Notes: generated by a model from the sequence alone, not told the origin. Shown: positions 1 to 10,055, numbered from the stretch's first letter. The stretch: 51,561 nt of DNA from Pannonibacter carbonis (GCF_003012935.1 NZ_PUDR01000022.1:1-51561); one strand, 5' to 3'. Numbers and translations are program-made.

Positions 1-177
1 TACATCCTGCTGCGCATCGTCCATGCCACCCAGCGCGCAATCCCTCAGCCCCGCGCCTTTGCCCGCCTCCTGCGCCTCAACATCATGCACAAACGGCCAA
101 TCGACCACCTCAGCAAAGCCCCGCCAACCCCGCCAAATGACACAAGGCAGATGCAACTCCCAGGCCTACAAACTTAA
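1..177 (+). CDS. Transposase, C-terminal fragment (partial)
   Basis: An open frame runs in from the window edge and ends with TAA at 175-177, giving 58 residues. The fragment is rich in Arg, His and Pro, with a stretch NIMHKRPIDHL near the middle. I read it as the tail of an IS transposase because it ends 15 bp before the boundary of a 192-bp repeat found twice in the window. The catalytic DDE part is not present here. The family is unassigned, and the call rests mainly on the repeat context. Confidence 0.5.
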   Translation, partial: YILLRIVHATQRAIPQPRAFARLLRLNIMHKRPIDHLSKAPPTPPNDTRQMQLPGLQT

Positions 178-192
178 ACCGGACAGCAGTGC
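1..192 (+). mobile_element. IS end, copy 1 (truncated by window edge)
   Basis: These 192 bases recur exactly, as reverse complement, at 51370-51561. The identity stops abruptly after base 192, where the two copies enter different flanks. The segment holds the 3' end of a transposase-like frame (1-177) followed by 15 bp ending in GGACAGCAGTGC, as expected for the terminus of an insertion sequence. The rest of the element lies outside the window. The adjoining sequence from 196 is a REP-like palindrome missing its left arm, so the IS appears to sit in the loop of that palindrome. The IS family could not be assigned. Confidence 0.7.
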
Positions 193-195
193 CTT

Positions 196-284
196 GTGCG
201 GGGATCCATTTGGCGCCTTGCTCTCCAGGCGCCCTACCTTAGGGGCATAGGCTTTTTGGATCCCCGCACATGGCGGGGATGACC
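196..284. repeat. REP-like palindromic element (left arm lost to IS)
   Basis: GTGCGGGGATCC at 196-207 is perfectly inverted at 258-269, with an inner GGCGCC pair. A second stem follows and ends in GCGGGGATGACC at 273-284. A complete element of the same type lies at 42877-42933, where GGTCATCCCCGC precedes a 5-nt loop. Here the expected left GGTCATCCCCGC is replaced by the IS end at base 192. Confidence 0.7.
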
Positions 285-353
285 TCCGTGGTTGAGGTTT
301 CGCGCTATCTGCACCGCTAGCGCGATGCCAGGCCAACTGGCTTGCCGCCGGGC

Positions 354-1298
354 TCAGGGAACGATGATGGACACCGGCAGCGGGGCCGGTTCGATGGTCA
401 GCGGCGTGACGCCGAACGGGTCGCCGTCCACCTGTGCCGGCACGCGCCGGGCTGCGGTGATGCTGATGCGCTCCGCACTGACGACCTTGACGCCCCGAGC
501 CCTGTCGAGCCGTCCCATCATCAGCGCCAGCCCGTAGCGCAGCGCCGAGAGCGCGTTGTCCTCCGCAAGCGTCACCAGATGCAGCCCGGGCTCGGTCACC
601 GACGCCTCACGGCACACGACGAAGGGGCCGCCATAGCAGCGGCTCTTGGTGGCAATGGCGAGCCGGCAGGTCATGAGTTCCCCGTCCGCCTCGACGATGA
701 GATCCTCACCCTTGCGCGACAACGCGACTTCCGCCCCGATCATGCCGTAGGCGAGCTTGCCCAGCCGCCGCTTCAGCGACAGCGGCACGGCATGCACCAC
801 TTCCGCATCGAAACCGGCCGAGGCCATCAGCACGAAGGGGCGGCCGTTGGCGAGGCCATAATACAGCGGTTTGGTCCGGCGGCGGGCGATCATGGCCGCA
901 ATAGCATCCGCCTTGCGCGGCAGGCCAAGCTCGGCGGCCAGCACATTCGCCGTCCCGGACGGGATCACGGCCAGGGCAGGGGGATTGGCGTTGTGCTGAA
1001 AACCGGTGATCGCCTCATTGACCGAACCGTCGCCGCCTGCGACCGCAAGAATGCCGGTGGCAAGGCCGGGGTTGGCGGCGATCTCGCCGATTTCGCCGGC
1101 GCGCTTGGTCAGGTGCAGCGTGACCGCATAGCCGCTGTCGGTCAGCCCCATGCAGATCGCCTCGAGACGGGCAGGGCGATAGCTGCCGGAGGTCGGATTG
1201 GCGAGGATCAGCACCGTCCGGGCCGCATCCGCCGTCATGTCCGTCTGTGAGACGCTGACCGTGTCCGGCTCCGGATCGGCTTTGCGCAGGGCCATCAT
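354..1298 (-). CDS. Diacylglycerol/lipid kinase family protein
   Basis: The 314-aa product belongs to the diacylglycerol kinase catalytic-domain family (YegS/DgkB/LCB5 type), cytosolic enzymes that phosphorylate lipid substrates with ATP. Visible motifs are ANPTSG near residue 33, the nucleotide-binding GGDGSVNEA near residue 90 and PSGTANVLA near residue 120. The actual lipid substrate (diacylglycerol, ceramide or other) cannot be read from sequence. Its ATG overlaps the rnhA stop by 4 bp (ATGA), so it is the last gene of the ispH-thrB-rnhA operon and is probably translationally coupled. A second in-frame ATG follows the first directly, and translation could also start at the Met at residue 21. 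Confidence 0.85.
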   Translation of the reverse strand: MMALRKADPEPDTVSVSQTDMTADAARTVLILANPTSGSYRPARLEAICMGLTDSGYAVTLHLTKRAGEIGEIAANPGLATGILAVAGGDGSVNEAITGFQHNANPPALAVIPSGTANVLAAELGLPRKADAIAAMIARRRTKPLYYGLANGRPFVLMASAGFDAEVVHAVPLSLKRRLGKLAYGMIGAEVALSRKGEDLIVEADGELMTCRLAIATKSRCYGGPFVVCREASVTEPGLHLVTLAEDNALSALRYGLALMMGRLDRARGVKVVSAERISITAARRVPAQVDGDPFGVTPLTIEPAPLPVSIIVP

Positions 1299-1777
1299 GC
1301 GCCGGTCTCCGCCGCGCCTCCACGGCCCCGCTGGTACGGCTTCATGCCGAGCCGGGCGAGTTCATCGGCGCGCTCGTTTTCCGGGTGGCCGGCGTGGCCC
1401 TTGACCCAGTGCCAGGAAATCTGGTGCCGGCGCTGCGCCTCATCCAGCGCCTGCCACAGCTCGGCGTTCTTCACCGGCTTCTTGTCCGCTGTGCGCCAGT
1501 TGTTGCGCTTCCAGTTGAACAGCCACTTGGTGATGCCATCGCGCACATAGACGCTGTCGGTGTAGAGATCCACCGTGCAGGCGCGTTTCAAGGCATTCAG
1601 CGCCTCGATCGCGGCCATCAGCTCCATGCGGTTGTTGGTGGTGTCGGCGGCCCCGCCATTCAGCTCGCGCTCATGCGGGCCGAAGCGCAGGATCGCGCCC
1701 CATCCACCCGGTCCGGGATTACCCGAACAGGCACCGTCCGTATAGATCACCACGCGCTCGCCATCGCTCTCGCTCAT
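1295..1777 (-). CDS. rnhA: Ribonuclease HI
   Basis: The 160-aa protein is RNase HI, which cuts RNA in RNA:DNA hybrids such as R-loops and Okazaki primers. The four carboxylates of the active site are visible: D14 in [12 protein letters not shown]52 in NRMEL, D74 in YTDSVYV and D138 in NERADEL, with H128 in HWVKGH. Length matches the bacterial family (about 155 aa). The start at 1777 was chosen because its ATG overlaps the thrB TGA by 4 bp and because the family begins just before the YTDG motif; the frame is open further upstream but only inside thrB. It sits mid-operon between thrB and a lipid kinase gene. Confidence 0.95.
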   Translation of the reverse strand: MSESDGERVVIYTDGACSGNPGPGGWGAILRFGPHERELNGGAADTTNNRMELMAAIEALNALKRACTVDLYTDSVYVRDGITKWLFNWKRNNWRTADKKPVKNAELWQALDEAQRRHQISWHWVKGHAGHPENERADELARLGMKPYQRGRGGAAETGA

Positions 1778-2739
1778 GCGCTCAGACCATAGTCGCGGCC
1801 GGACCGGGCGCTGCGGTGGAAGCGGAGCTTCTTGAGATATTCCATCGGATCCTTGGGCGTCACCAGCGCGCCTGGAGGCACGCGCAGCCAGTCGTAAAGG
1901 CGGGTCAGCAGGAAGCGTAGCGCCGCGCCGCGCGCGAGCACCGGAAGCGCTGCAAACTCGGCTTCCGTGAAAGGCCGGACCTTGCGATAGGCATTGAGCA
2001 GCGCCCGCGCCTTGGTCACGTTGAACGAGCCGTCGGCCTCGAAGCACCAGGCGTTCATGCAGATGACCACGTCATAGGCAAAGGCGTCGGTGCAGGCGAA
2101 ATAGAAGTCGATCAGGCCCGACAGCTCGTTGCCGAGGAAGAACACATTGTCGGGGAACAGGTCGGCGTGAATGACGCCAGACGGAAGCCCCTTTGGCCAG
2201 TTGCCCTCCAGGAACGCCAGTTCCTCGGCAAGTTCCTGTGCAAGGCCGGGCGACACCGTGTCAGCCTGGGCTTCGCAGCCCTCGTAAAGCGGCCGCCAGC
2301 CGGTCACGTCCAGCGCGTTCTTGCGCGTCATGGCAAAGTCGCTGCCGGCAAGATGCAGCTGCGCCAGAGCCTCGCCGAGCGCTGCGCAATGTTCCAGCCG
2401 TGGCCGGCGCACCCACATGCCATCAAGGAAGGTCACCATGGCGGCCGGGCGCCCGGCCAGCGTGCCGAGCATGGCGCCGTCCTCGGTTTCCAGCGGCTGC
2501 GGGCAGTTGATGTCCTTCATCGCCAGATGCTGCATGAGGCCGATGAAGAACGGCAGATCATCCGGATTCACGCGCTTCTCATAGAGCGTCAGGATGAAGT
2601 GCCCGGCCTCGGTGTGAACGAGGAAATTGGAATTCTCCACGCCCTCGGCAATGCCCTTGAACGAGAGGAGACGGCCAATGCCGTATCGGGCGACAAAGGC
2701 GGCAAGGTCTTCGTCGGCAACTTCGGTATAGACGGCCAT
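1774..2739 (-). CDS. thrB: Homoserine kinase (APH-fold type)
   Basis: The 321-aa product matches the proteobacterial homoserine kinase of the aminoglycoside-phosphotransferase fold, which phosphorylates homoserine on the way to threonine. It begins MAVYTEV as many family members do. The catalytic loop [13 protein letters not shown] (about residue 190) and the Mg-binding IDFYFACTD (about residue 212) are intact. It follows ispH by 6 bp and overlaps rnhA by 4 bp. The order ispH-thrB-rnhA is common in Alphaproteobacteria, which supports the assignment over other APH-fold kinases. Confidence 0.92.
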   Translation of the reverse strand: MAVYTEVADEDLAAFVARYGIGRLLSFKGIAEGVENSNFLVHTEAGHFILTLYEKRVNPDDLPFFIGLMQHLAMKDINCPQPLETEDGAMLGTLAGRPAAMVTFLDGMWVRRPRLEHCAALGEALAQLHLAGSDFAMTRKNALDVTGWRPLYEGCEAQADTVSPGLAQELAEELAFLEGNWPKGLPSGVIHADLFPDNVFFLGNELSGLIDFYFACTDAFAYDVVICMNAWCFEADGSFNVTKARALLNAYRKVRPFTEAEFAALPVLARGAALRFLLTRLYDWLRVPPGALVTPKDPMEYLKKLRFHRSARSGRDYGLSA

Positions 2740-2745
2740 GTCGAG

Positions 2746-3747
2746 CTACTCGGCGGCGCTGGCGCTGGGGGCGTCCGCCATGGGGCGAAGCTCGCGCGGC
2801 AGGTTGAAGGCGATGGTTTCTTCCGCGGTCCGGACCTCTTCCACCGAAACGGTGAAGCGCTCGGCAAAGGCGGCGATGATTTCCTCGACCAGGGTTTCCG
2901 GCGCGGATGCACCTGCGGTCAGACCGAGGCTGGTGATGCCGGCAAAGTCGTCCCAGTTCAGCTCCGAGGCGCGCTGCACCAGCACCGCGGTGGCGCAGCC
3001 GGCCCGCTCGGCCACTTCCCGCAGCCGCTGCGAGTTGGACGAGTTGGGGGCACCAACGACGATCATGGCCTCCACCTGCGGCGCAACCACCTTCACCGCA
3101 TCCTGGCGGTTGGTGGTGGCGTAGCAGATGTCTTCCTTGTGCGGGGCGACGATATCGGGGAAGCGCTCTTTCAGCGCCTCGACAATGCCCTTGGTGTCGT
3201 CAACCGACAGGGTGGTCTGGGTGATGAACGCAAGCTGCAGACCGGTGCGCGGCTGATAGTTGCGCGCGTCGTCTTCGGTCTCGATCAGCGACACGGTTCC
3301 TGCAGGAAGCTGGCCCATGGTGCCGATCACTTCCGGATGGCCGGCGTGGCCGATTAGCAGGATCTCGCGGTCGCGGCGGAAATGGATCTCGGCTTCCTTG
3401 TGCACCTTGGAAACAAGCGGGCAGGTGGCATCAAGGTAGAACATGTTGCGCCCGCGCGCGTCTTCCGGCACGGACTTGGGCACGCCATGGGCGGAGAAAA
3501 TGACCGGCCGTTCGCGATCCTCAACCGGGATCTCGTCCAGTTCCTCGACGAAAACGGCGCCCTTGGCCTTCAGCCCGTCAACGACAAAACGGTTGTGCAC
3601 GATCTCGTGGCGCACATAGACCGGACGTCCGAACCGGGCAAGGGCCAGTTCGACGATCTGGATGGCGCGATCAACACCTGCGCAAAAGCCGCGCGGCGCA
3701 CACAATTTGATTGCCAGAGCCGGAAGGGCTCCCGCTGGCTCGGTCAT
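2746..3747 (-). CDS. ispH: 4-hydroxy-3-methylbut-2-enyl diphosphate reductase
   Basis: IspH carries out the last step of the MEP isoprenoid pathway, reducing HMBPP to IPP and DMAPP with a [4Fe-4S] cluster. The three cluster cysteines are present: C22 in GFCAGV, C109 in ATCPLV and C208 in [34 protein letters not shown] and PNSSNS are also intact. At 333 aa it is normal in length with a short C-terminal tail. I place the start at 3747 because AAGGA lies 6 nt upstream. The alternative ATG at 3771 coincides with the predicted transcription start of a TTGACA/TCTATT promoter and so is less likely. It is the first gene of the operon with thrB, rnhA and the lipid kinase. Confidence 0.95.
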   Translation of the reverse strand: MTEPAGALPALAIKLCAPRGFCAGVDRAIQIVELALARFGRPVYVRHEIVHNRFVVDGLKAKGAVFVEELDEIPVEDRERPVIFSAHGVPKSVPEDARGRNMFYLDATCPLVSKVHKEAEIHFRRDREILLIGHAGHPEVIGTMGQLPAGTVSLIETEDDARNYQPRTGLQLAFITQTTLSVDDTKGIVEALKERFPDIVAPHKEDICYATTNRQDAVKVVAPQVEAMIVVGAPNSSNSQRLREVAERAGCATAVLVQRASELNWDDFAGITSLGLTAGASAPETLVEEIIAAFAERFTVSVEEVRTAEETIAFNLPRELRPMADAPSASAAE

Positions 3748-3777
3748 GTCGGATCCTTGAGCATGGCTCATGGGCGC

Positions 3778-3806
3778 AATAGAGGGTTGCCCCCCGTGCC
3801 TGTCAA
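3778..3806 (-). promoter_or_regulatory. Putative sigma70-type promoter of ispH operon
   Basis: On the minus strand TTGACA (3801-3806) is followed after exactly 17 bp by TCTATT (3778-3783). The predicted transcription start falls near 3771. The -35 is perfect and the -10 matches 4 of 6. Confidence 0.55.
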
Positions 3807-3924
3807 GTGAAATGCCTTTCCTGATCAACGCCAAAGGCCGTTGATGCGGCTCCCGGCCTCGCCAAGCATCAGGTGACCTGATATAGACACGGGTCGATTT
3901 CTTCGTGAACGAGTGGACAATCGC

Positions 3925-4557
3925 ATGCTGAACGCCAAGTGCCCCGCCGTCCGTAAGTCCTTTTCCCGTACGGCGCTTGCCCTCGTTCTGGCCGGATTGG
4001 TGGCCGGGTGCGGTCTGACAGGGGACGACACGAGCTCGTCCACGCCGTCCTCGGGAACGGGCAGTGTCGTCACCAGCATCGTCACCACGGGTCAGGGGCC
4101 GATCCAGGTCGATCCGCGCACCTTCGAGCAGCAGCCCAACTGCCCGCGTCTCGAACTTCGGTCCGAGACGTTCCTGATCATGAAATACGAGAGGGGCAAG
4201 CAGGACGATCCGCGCCATCTGCTCTACCAGGCCAGCATCGAGAACTGGGCCCGCGAGTGTTTCCGCGTCGGTGACCGGGTCCAGGTCAAGATCGGCCTGT
4301 CCGGCCGTGTCACGCCGGGGCCGGTGTGGCCGGGCGGAGAGGTTGTGTTGCCGCTGCGCGTGTCTCTCATTTCCGGCAGCGCCGAAGACGCGCCGCTTCA
4401 GTCGCAGGTCTTCTCCATCCCAGTCACCGTCGGCTCCGGCGCTCCGGCCGAAATCTGGACGCTGGTCGATGAGTCCTTCACTGTTGGCTCGCAAGCCGGC
4501 CAGCGTCTGGTCTTCGGCTTCGACGAAGGCCCGCAGAAGCCGGCCAAGCGCCGCTGA
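3925..4557 (+). CDS. Lipoprotein of unknown function
   Basis: The 210-aa product starts with a basic n-region, a hydrophobic stretch and a lipobox LVAGC with Cys29, so it should be exported, lipidated and membrane-anchored. A Ser/Thr/Gly-rich linker (about residues 34-55) precedes a mostly beta-like domain with two further cysteines. I do not recognise the domain. ATG 3925 gives the neater signal peptide; a GTG at 3913 is in the same frame. An extended -10 (TG at 3879-3880, TATAGA at 3882-3887) lies just upstream. The gene diverges from ispH and converges on gcvPB, with a shared terminator downstream, so it is probably monocistronic. Confidence 0.75.
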   Translation: MLNAKCPAVRKSFSRTALALVLAGLVAGCGLTGDDTSSSTPSSGTGSVVTSIVTTGQGPIQVDPRTFEQQPNCPRLELRSETFLIMKYERGKQDDPRHLLYQASIENWARECFRVGDRVQVKIGLSGRVTPGPVWPGGEVVLPLRVSLISGSAEDAPLQSQVFSIPVTVGSGAPAEIWTLVDESFTVGSQAGQRLVFGFDEGPQKPAKRR

Positions 4558-4587
4558 GCCCTGTTGGCTCAGAACTCACATCGAAAC

Positions 4588-4630
4588 AAAAAGCCCCGAA
4601 GCGGTGACGCTTCGGGGCTTTCTTGTCTTG
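4588..4630. terminator. Bidirectional rho-independent terminator
   Basis: A 13-bp perfect stem (AAGCCCCGAAGCG, 4591-4603, and its inverse at 4608-4620) closes a GTGA loop. An A-rich run precedes it and a T-rich run follows. It lies between the convergent lipoprotein gene and gcvPB and can serve both. Confidence 0.85.
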
Positions 4631-4644
4631 GGCTTGGCCTGAAC

Positions 4645-6237
4645 TTACTCGGCGGCGGCCGGGGTGACCATGGCCGGGACCGGGTCCTGATAGGTCAGGA
4701 TCGGCGCGCGGGCGGCGCGGGTCTCGTCGAGGCGACGGCGCGGGGCAAGGTAGGGCGCGCCGGTGAAGCGCTCCGTCTCGCCGCGCTTGGCTGACATGAC
4801 GAGGTCACGCAGCGTGGCAACGAACAGGTCGAGGGCCGCACGGCTTTCGGACTCGGTCGGCTCGATCAGCATCGCGCCATGCACCACCAGCGGGAAGTAC
4901 ATGGTCATCGGGTGATAGCCCTCGTCGATCATCGCCTTGGCGAAGTCGAGCGTGGTGACGCCGGTGTCCTTCAGGAAGCTGTCGTCGAACAGCACTTCGT
5001 GCATGCAGGGGCGCACGCCGAACGGCAGGGTCATCAGGTCCTGCAGGCCAACGCGGACATAGTTCGCGTTCAGCACCGCATCTTCCGACGCCTGGCGCAG
5101 GCCGTCCGAGCCGTGGCTCAGCATGTAGGCCAGCGCACGCACGAACATGCCCATCTGGCCGTGGAAGGCGGTCATGCGGCCAAACGGCTTCTCGCCGTCC
5201 TTGAGACCGGCTTCCGTCTCGACCATTTCCAGACCCGAGGCCGACTTGCGCACGAAGGGCAGCGGGGCGAACGGGGCGAGACGGTCCGACAGGACCACCG
5301 GACCGGAGCCCGGGCCACCGCCGCCATGCGGGGTGGAGAAGGTCTTGTGCAGGTTGATGTGCATCGCGTCGATGCCGAGATCACCCGGACGGGCCTTGCC
5401 GACGATGGCGTTGAAGTTGGCGCCGTCGCAGTAGAAATAGGCATTGGCCTCGTGGATCGCGGCGGCGATTTCCATGATGTCGCGCTCGAACAGCCCGCAG
5501 GTGTTCGGGTTGGTCAGCATGATCGCGGCGATGTTGCCGGCGTTGTCGGCAATGGCCTTCTTCACCGAGGCAAGATCGACGGTGCCGTCTTCCTTGGCGT
5601 CGATGGTGACGACCTTGAAGCCGAGCAGCGCGGCCGTGGCCGGGTTGGTGCCATGGGCGCTTTCGGGAACCAGCACGATCTTCGGATCACGGCCGGCGGC
5701 GATATGCGCGGCCTTGATCGCCATCATGCCGCACTGTTCGCCATGCGCGCCGGCCTTCGGGCTCATGGCGACGGCGGAGGTGCCGGTCAGTTCCATCAGC
5801 CAGTCGCCCAGCTCCGAGATCAGCTCGACGGCGCCCTTGACGGTGGACAGCGGCTGCAGCGGGTGGATGTCACCGAAGCCCGGCACGCGCGCCATCTTCT
5901 CGTTGAGGCGTGGGTTGTGCTTCATGGTGCAGGAGCCGAGCGGGTAGAGGCCGGCGTCGATGGCGTAGTTGTTGCGCGACAGGCGCACGTAGTGACGCAT
6001 CGTTTCCGGCTCGGACAGGCCCGGCAGGCCGATGCCCGACTTGCGCGCATGGGCGCCAAGCTCGGCCTCGAAGGCTTCCGGCTCGTCCAGATCGACGCCG
6101 GTCACATCCAGGCGGCCGATCTCGAACAGCAGCGGCTCTTCCATGTCGAGCGCGCGGTTGCCGGTGAAGGTCTTGGGACGGAATGCAGAACCGGCATCGC
6201 CGGCGGCCGTCGGACGGCCCTGGGTGTTCATGCTCAT
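4645..6237 (-). CDS. gcvPB: Glycine dehydrogenase (decarboxylating) subunit 2
   Basis: This is the C-terminal half of the split P-protein of the glycine cleavage system. It binds PLP, decarboxylates glycine and passes aminomethyl to the lipoyl arm of GcvH. The PLP lysine is K298 in [29 protein letters not shown] and [11 protein letters not shown] are also intact. At 530 aa it is of normal size for the two-subunit form. Its ATG overlaps the gcvPA stop by 4 bp, so the two subunits are translationally coupled. It is the last gene of the operon and is followed by a strong terminator. Confidence 0.96.
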   Translation of the reverse strand: MSMNTQGRPTAAGDAGSAFRPKTFTGNRALDMEEPLLFEIGRLDVTGVDLDEPEAFEAELGAHARKSGIGLPGLSEPETMRHYVRLSRNNYAIDAGLYPLGSCTMKHNPRLNEKMARVPGFGDIHPLQPLSTVKGAVELISELGDWLMELTGTSAVAMSPKAGAHGEQCGMMAIKAAHIAAGRDPKIVLVPESAHGTNPATAALLGFKVVTIDAKEDGTVDLASVKKAIADNAGNIAAIMLTNPNTCGLFERDIMEIAAAIHEANAYFYCDGANFNAIVGKARPGDLGIDAMHINLHKTFSTPHGGGGPGSGPVVLSDRLAPFAPLPFVRKSASGLEMVETEAGLKDGEKPFGRMTAFHGQMGMFVRALAYMLSHGSDGLRQASEDAVLNANYVRVGLQDLMTLPFGVRPCMHEVLFDDSFLKDTGVTTLDFAKAMIDEGYHPMTMYFPLVVHGAMLIEPTESESRAALDLFVATLRDLVMSAKRGETERFTGAPYLAPRRRLDETRAARAPILTYQDPVPAMVTPAAAE

Positions 6238-7580
6238 GCCAGCACCTCCTTGAGGGCGGCTGCAAAGGCAGCACGGTCTTCGTCGGTGTTGATTTCGGTC
6301 GAGGCGACCACGAGAAGGTTGGCAAGGTCAGCCTTGCCCGGCTCCAGGCGCGACACCGGCAGGCCGGCGATGATGCCACGGGCCGCAAGTGCCTCAACGA
6401 CGTCATGCGCCGGCTTCGGCAGCCTGACGGTGAACTCGTTGAAATAGGCCTTGTTGAGGACTTCGACGCCGGCAATGGCCGAAAGCTGCTTCTTCAGCTT
6501 CACCGCATTGGCGTGGTTGATCCGGGCCAGACGCGTCAGGCCGGCTTCGCCGAGCAGCGTCATGTGGATCGTGAAGGCCAGCGCGCAGAGGCCGGAGTTG
6601 GTGCAGATGTTCGACGTCGCCTTTTCGCGGCGGATGTGCTGCTCGCGGGTGGAGAGGGTGAGCACGAAGCCGCGCTTGCCCTCCGCATCCACGGTCTCGC
6701 CGCACAGACGCCCCGGCATCTGCCGCATGTACTTCTGCTTGGTGGCGAAGAGGCCGACGTAGGGACCGCCGAAGGTGAGGCCGTTGCCGATGGACTGGCC
6801 TTCGCCGACGACGATGTCCGCGCCCTGCGCACCCGGCGACTCGATCAGGCCGAGCGAGACGACTTCAGTGAAGACGGCGATGAGCAGCGCGCCATGGGCC
6901 TGCGCCTTTTCGGCAATCGGCTTCAGGTCGATGATCTGGCCGTAGAAGGACGGCGACTGCACGACAACGCAGGAGGTCTCGCCATCGATGGCGGCGAGGA
7001 TGTCCTCGGTACCCATCGGGTCGGCCGGCAGGGACACGACCTTGTCACCGGAGAGGTTCGACAGGCCCTCGACCACGGCGCGGTACTGCGGATGCAGGCC
7101 ACCGGAGATCACCGCCTTGTTGCGGCGGGTGACGCGGTGGGCCATCAGCACGGCTTCGCCGGTGCCGGTGGAGCCGTCATACATGGAGGCGTTGGCGACT
7201 TCCATGCCGGTGAGGCGGGCAACCTGGGTCTGGAACTCGAACAGGTACTGCAGCGTGCCTTGCGTGATTTCCGGCTGATACGGCGTGTAGGAGGTCAGGA
7301 ACTCCGAGCGCTGGATCAGGTGATCGACGGTTGCCGGCACGTGGTGACGGTAGGCGCCGGCGCCCACGAAGAAGGGCACCGAGCCGGCCGCCACGTTCTT
7401 GCCCGCCATGCGGTTGAGGTGACGTTCGACCTCGATCTCGGACTTGCGGGTCGGCAAGTTGACGAGGCCCTTGAGGCGGGCGGCTTCGGGAATATCGGCG
7501 AACAGCTCATCGATGGATGACACGCCGACGCGCGCGAGCATATCGGCGCGGTCGGTGTCGGAAAGCGGCAGATAACGCAT
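6234..7580 (-). CDS. gcvPA: Glycine dehydrogenase (decarboxylating) subunit 1
   Basis: This is the N-terminal half of the split P-protein, 448 aa, starting [15 protein letters not shown] as the family does. It forms the heterotetramer with GcvPB. PYQPEISQG-like (here PYQPEITQG), [10 protein letters not shown] and the C-terminal [14 protein letters not shown] segment are recognisable. It lies 55 bp downstream of the osmC-like gene and overlaps gcvPB by 4 bp. AAGGA is present upstream at somewhat long spacing. Expression should follow the glycine riboswitch at the head of the operon. Confidence 0.96.
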   Translation of the reverse strand: MRYLPLSDTDRADMLARVGVSSIDELFADIPEAARLKGLVNLPTRKSEIEVERHLNRMAGKNVAAGSVPFFVGAGAYRHHVPATVDHLIQRSEFLTSYTPYQPEITQGTLQYLFEFQTQVARLTGMEVANASMYDGSTGTGEAVLMAHRVTRRNKAVISGGLHPQYRAVVEGLSNLSGDKVVSLPADPMGTEDILAAIDGETSCVVVQSPSFYGQIIDLKPIAEKAQAHGALLIAVFTEVVSLGLIESPGAQGADIVVGEGQSIGNGLTFGGPYVGLFATKQKYMRQMPGRLCGETVDAEGKRGFVLTLSTREQHIRREKATSNICTNSGLCALAFTIHMTLLGEAGLTRLARINHANAVKLKKQLSAIAGVEVLNKAYFNEFTVRLPKPAHDVVEALAARGIIAGLPVSRLEPGKADLANLLVVASTEINTDEDRAAFAAALKEVLA

Positions 7581-7635
7581 CGTCTGGTGCGTCCTTGTCT
7601 GGCGTTGCAGGGCGTTTAACTGGCTCGGTATCGGC

Positions 7636-8121
7636 TCAGGGAGCCACGAGGCGCACGGGTTCGGGCGCCACGCTGATTTCGCACTTCACCGAATTTGCGA
7701 TGAAGCAGACCTCATGCGCCTTGTCGTGCAGGTCGGTCAGCCAGGTGGGGTCCGGCAGCTCGGCCGCGCGAAGGGTGAGCAACGGGCGCAGGGTCACCTT
7801 GGTGATGGCCATGCGGCCGGGAGCGATCCGCTCCATCAGCCCTTCGGCCTGATCCTCGTAGGCATCGATCATGAGGCCTCCGCGACGGGCAAGGTCGAGG
7901 AAGGTCAGCATGTGACACGAGGACAGGGCCGCGATGAGCGCCTCCTCCGGGTCGACCGCCGCTGTCACCGAATAGGGCAGCGGCACGACATGGGGTGAGG
8001 ACGAGGCCGGCACATCCACGCCGCCGTCGAAGCGCCAGAGGTGACCGCGCGAGTACTTGCCCGGCTTGAAGTCACCTTCCATGCGCCAGAAGACGCCAGC
8101 TTTGTAGATGTGTCCAGCCAT
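7636..8121 (-). CDS. OsmC family protein
   Basis: The 161-aa product has the OsmC/Ohr fold signature: the central-helix cysteine C69 in [10 protein letters not shown] and a second cysteine C139 in [10 protein letters not shown], with C147 nearby. The family contains thiol peroxidases that reduce organic hydroperoxides in the cytosol. Substrate specificity cannot be read here. It starts 4 bp after the gcvH stop and lies inside the gcv operon, between gcvH and gcvPA, so it should be co-transcribed under glycine control. No clear ribosome-binding site was seen, which suggests coupling to gcvH. Confidence 0.88.
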   Translation of the reverse strand: MAGHIYKAGVFWRMEGDFKPGKYSRGHLWRFDGGVDVPASSSPHVVPLPYSVTAAVDPEEALIAALSSCHMLTFLDLARRGGLMIDAYEDQAEGLMERIAPGRMAITKVTLRPLLTLRAAELPDPTWLTDLHDKAHEVCFIANSVKCEISVAPEPVRLVAP

Positions 8122-8125
8122 GGGA

Positions 8126-8497
8126 TTACAGCGTCTCCACGTAGGCCTTGTAGGACGCCTCGTCCATCAGATCCGCCAACTGGCCCTTGTCGGCGATCTT
8201 CAGCTTCACGAACCAGGCTCCGCCTTCCGGATCCTCGTTCACATTGGCCGGGCTGTCCACCAGCGCTGCGTTGGTGGCGACGACTTCACCGTCGATCGGG
8301 GCATAGACTTCGCTGGCGGCCTTGACCGATTCCACCACGGCGGCCTCGTCGCCCTTCTTCAGGGCCTTGCCGGTGTCCGGCAGCTCGACATAGACGACAT
8401 CGCCGAGCTGGCTCTGGGCGTAGTCGGTGATGCCGACGGTGGCGGTGTCGCCATCAACGGCGATCCATTCATGGTCCTTGGAGTAGTAGGTGGTCAT
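8126..8497 (-). CDS. gcvH: Glycine cleavage system H protein
   Basis: This is the 123-aa lipoyl carrier that shuttles the aminomethyl group between P-, T- and L-proteins. The lipoylated lysine is K59 in [17 protein letters not shown] near the N-terminus and the C-terminal [10 protein letters not shown] are also typical. It follows gcvT by 42 bp with GGAGA upstream of its ATG, and is followed at 4 bp by an osmC-like gene. Length is normal (about 125 aa). Confidence 0.97.
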   Translation of the reverse strand: MTTYYSKDHEWIAVDGDTATVGITDYAQSQLGDVVYVELPDTGKALKKGDEAAVVESVKAASEVYAPIDGEVVATNAALVDSPANVNEDPEGGAWFVKLKIADKGQLADLMDEASYKAYVETL

Positions 8498-8539
8498 GTG
8501 GTCAGTCTCCGGAAGTGATGCTGTTCGGATCGGATGAGG

Positions 8540-9703
8540 TCACGCCTTGGGGGCGCGGTAATAGCGGTGCGGGACGATGGGCATCTCGACGACAGTCGCC
8601 TCGAGGTCCTTGCCACGCACGACAAGCGCGAGCTTCGTGCCGGGGGCCGCATGGGCCGCCGCGACATAGCCCATGGCAATGGGCACGCCAGCCGTCGGGC
8701 CGAAGCCGCCGGAGGTGACGATGCCAACGGTGTCGCCGCCCGGAACCTTGATCTCGGCGCCTTCGCGGGCCGGGGCGCGGCCATCGAGCTTCAGGCCGAC
8801 GCGCTTGCGGGCCGGGCCTTCGGCGAATTCGCGCTGGATGCGGGCAGCACCAGGGAAGCCGCCTTCCTCGCGACGGCGCTTCTGCAGGATGAAGGTGATG
8901 TCGCCTTCGACCGGCGAGGTGGTCTCGTCGAGGTCATGGCCGTAAAGGCACAGGCCAGCCTCAAGGCGCAGGCTGTCGCGGGCGCCAAGGCCAATCGGCT
9001 TGACGCGCTCGTCCGCCAGAAGCGCCCGGGTGATCGCCTCGGCCTTGTCGGCCGGAACGGACATTTCAACGCCGTCCTCGCCGGTGTAGCCGGAGCGGGA
9101 GACGTGGCAGGTGATGCCGTCGAATTCCATCCAGTCAGCGCTCATGAAGGCAAGCTCGGCGGCCTTCGGCGCATGGGCTGCGACGGCTGCAACCGCCTGC
9201 GGACCCTGCACCGCGATCAGCGCACGGTCCTCGATCAGCTCAAGACGGACATTGGCCGGCAGAGCGGCACGGATCAGCGGGTAGTCCACGTCCTTGCGCG
9301 AGGCATTGACGACGAGGAACAGGCGGCCGTCCTGCGCTTCAGCAACCGGGCGTGTGACCATCAGGTCATCGACGATGCCGCCTTCGGCGTTGAGGAGAAC
9401 CGTGTAGCGCTGCTTGCCGCGGCCGAGTTCGACCATGTTCGACGGCACCAGGGCTTCCAGCGCGCGGGCGGTCGTTTCGTGATCGGGGCCAATGAGCCAG
9501 GCCTGACCCATGTGCGACACGTCAAACAGACCGGCCGCGGCACGGGTGTGCTGGTGCTCGGTCATGATGCCGGTGGGGTACTGCACGGGCATGTCGTAGC
9601 CGGCGAAGGGCACCATGCGGGCGCCAAGCTCGACGTGCAAATCGTAAAGGGGAGTGCGCTTGAGATCCGCCGCGTCGGCGGCGTGAGAATCGGTCGTGCC
9701 CAT
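8540..9703 (-). CDS. gcvT: Aminomethyltransferase (glycine cleavage T protein)
   Basis: The 387-aa product transfers the one-carbon unit from the aminomethyl-H-protein to tetrahydrofolate, releasing ammonia. The N-terminal RTPLYDLHVELGARMVPFAG, DVSHMG (about residue 60), RSGYTGEDG and the folate-binding RLEAGLCLYGHDL segment are visible. The start at 9703 has GAGGA a few bases upstream and agrees with the family's length. The frame stays open further upstream but only through the riboswitch. It is the first gene of the gcv operon, directly downstream of a tandem glycine riboswitch. Confidence 0.96.
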   Translation of the reverse strand: MGTTDSHAADAADLKRTPLYDLHVELGARMVPFAGYDMPVQYPTGIMTEHQHTRAAAGLFDVSHMGQAWLIGPDHETTARALEALVPSNMVELGRGKQRYTVLLNAEGGIVDDLMVTRPVAEAQDGRLFLVVNASRKDVDYPLIRAALPANVRLELIEDRALIAVQGPQAVAAVAAHAPKAAELAFMSADWMEFDGITCHVSRSGYTGEDGVEMSVPADKAEAITRALLADERVKPIGLGARDSLRLEAGLCLYGHDLDETTSPVEGDITFILQKRRREEGGFPGAARIQREFAEGPARKRVGLKLDGRAPAREGAEIKVPGGDTVGIVTSGGFGPTAGVPIAMGYVAAAHAAPGTKLALVVRGKDLEATVVEMPIVPHRYYRAPKA

Positions 9704-9754
9704 CAAAGGTCCTCGTCGCAAGGGTGCCGGAACGGACCGCAAGCGACCCATCCA

Positions 9755-9995
9755 CCACCCCCTCTGTCCGAGTACCTGAGAGATTTCCCGGCAATCGCGC
9801 AGGTCTAGTTCCTGCGCAGCACCGGTTACTCCTTCGGTGAGCACGCGGGCATAAGCCTGCGCGCTGCTTTCCAGAGCGTCGAAGCGAAGCGGTCCTTTTG
9901 CCTGAGAGTTTCCGGGGCGGTTGCTCCTTCGGCGCTGGCGCCCGCGAGCCTTGCCATGCCTGGCAATGCCCCCTCGTCCAGCCTCTCCCGCTGTC
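9755..9995 (-). ncRNA. Tandem glycine riboswitch
   Basis: Two glycine aptamers are visible in the gcvT leader. The first (about 9885-9995) has GGGAGAG, then CCGAAGGAGCAA (9921-9932) and CTCTCAGGCAAAAGGACC (about 9891-9908). The second (about 9755-9850) repeats CCGAAGGAG (about 9829-9837), CTCTCAGG (about 9776-9783) and GGACAGAGG (9761-9769). This is the standard tandem arrangement. By analogy with known cases, glycine binding turns on the cleavage operon. The outer boundaries are approximate. Confidence 0.95.
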
Positions 9996-10055
9996 GCTTT
10001 TTCAAGGGCAAGACCTGCCCCTCACCGACTCGTCACGACCCGAACCGGCGCGCGG

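Noticed and set aside
3748-3771. ispH start at ATG 3771
   Set aside because: It coincides with the predicted transcription start and has no ribosome-binding site, whereas ATG 3747 has AAGGA at good spacing.
4879-6447. Long plus-strand open frame (522 aa) opposite gcvPB/gcvPA
   Set aside because: It lies antisense to two certain genes, has the His/Arg/Gly-rich composition typical of GC-rich antisense frames, and matches no family.
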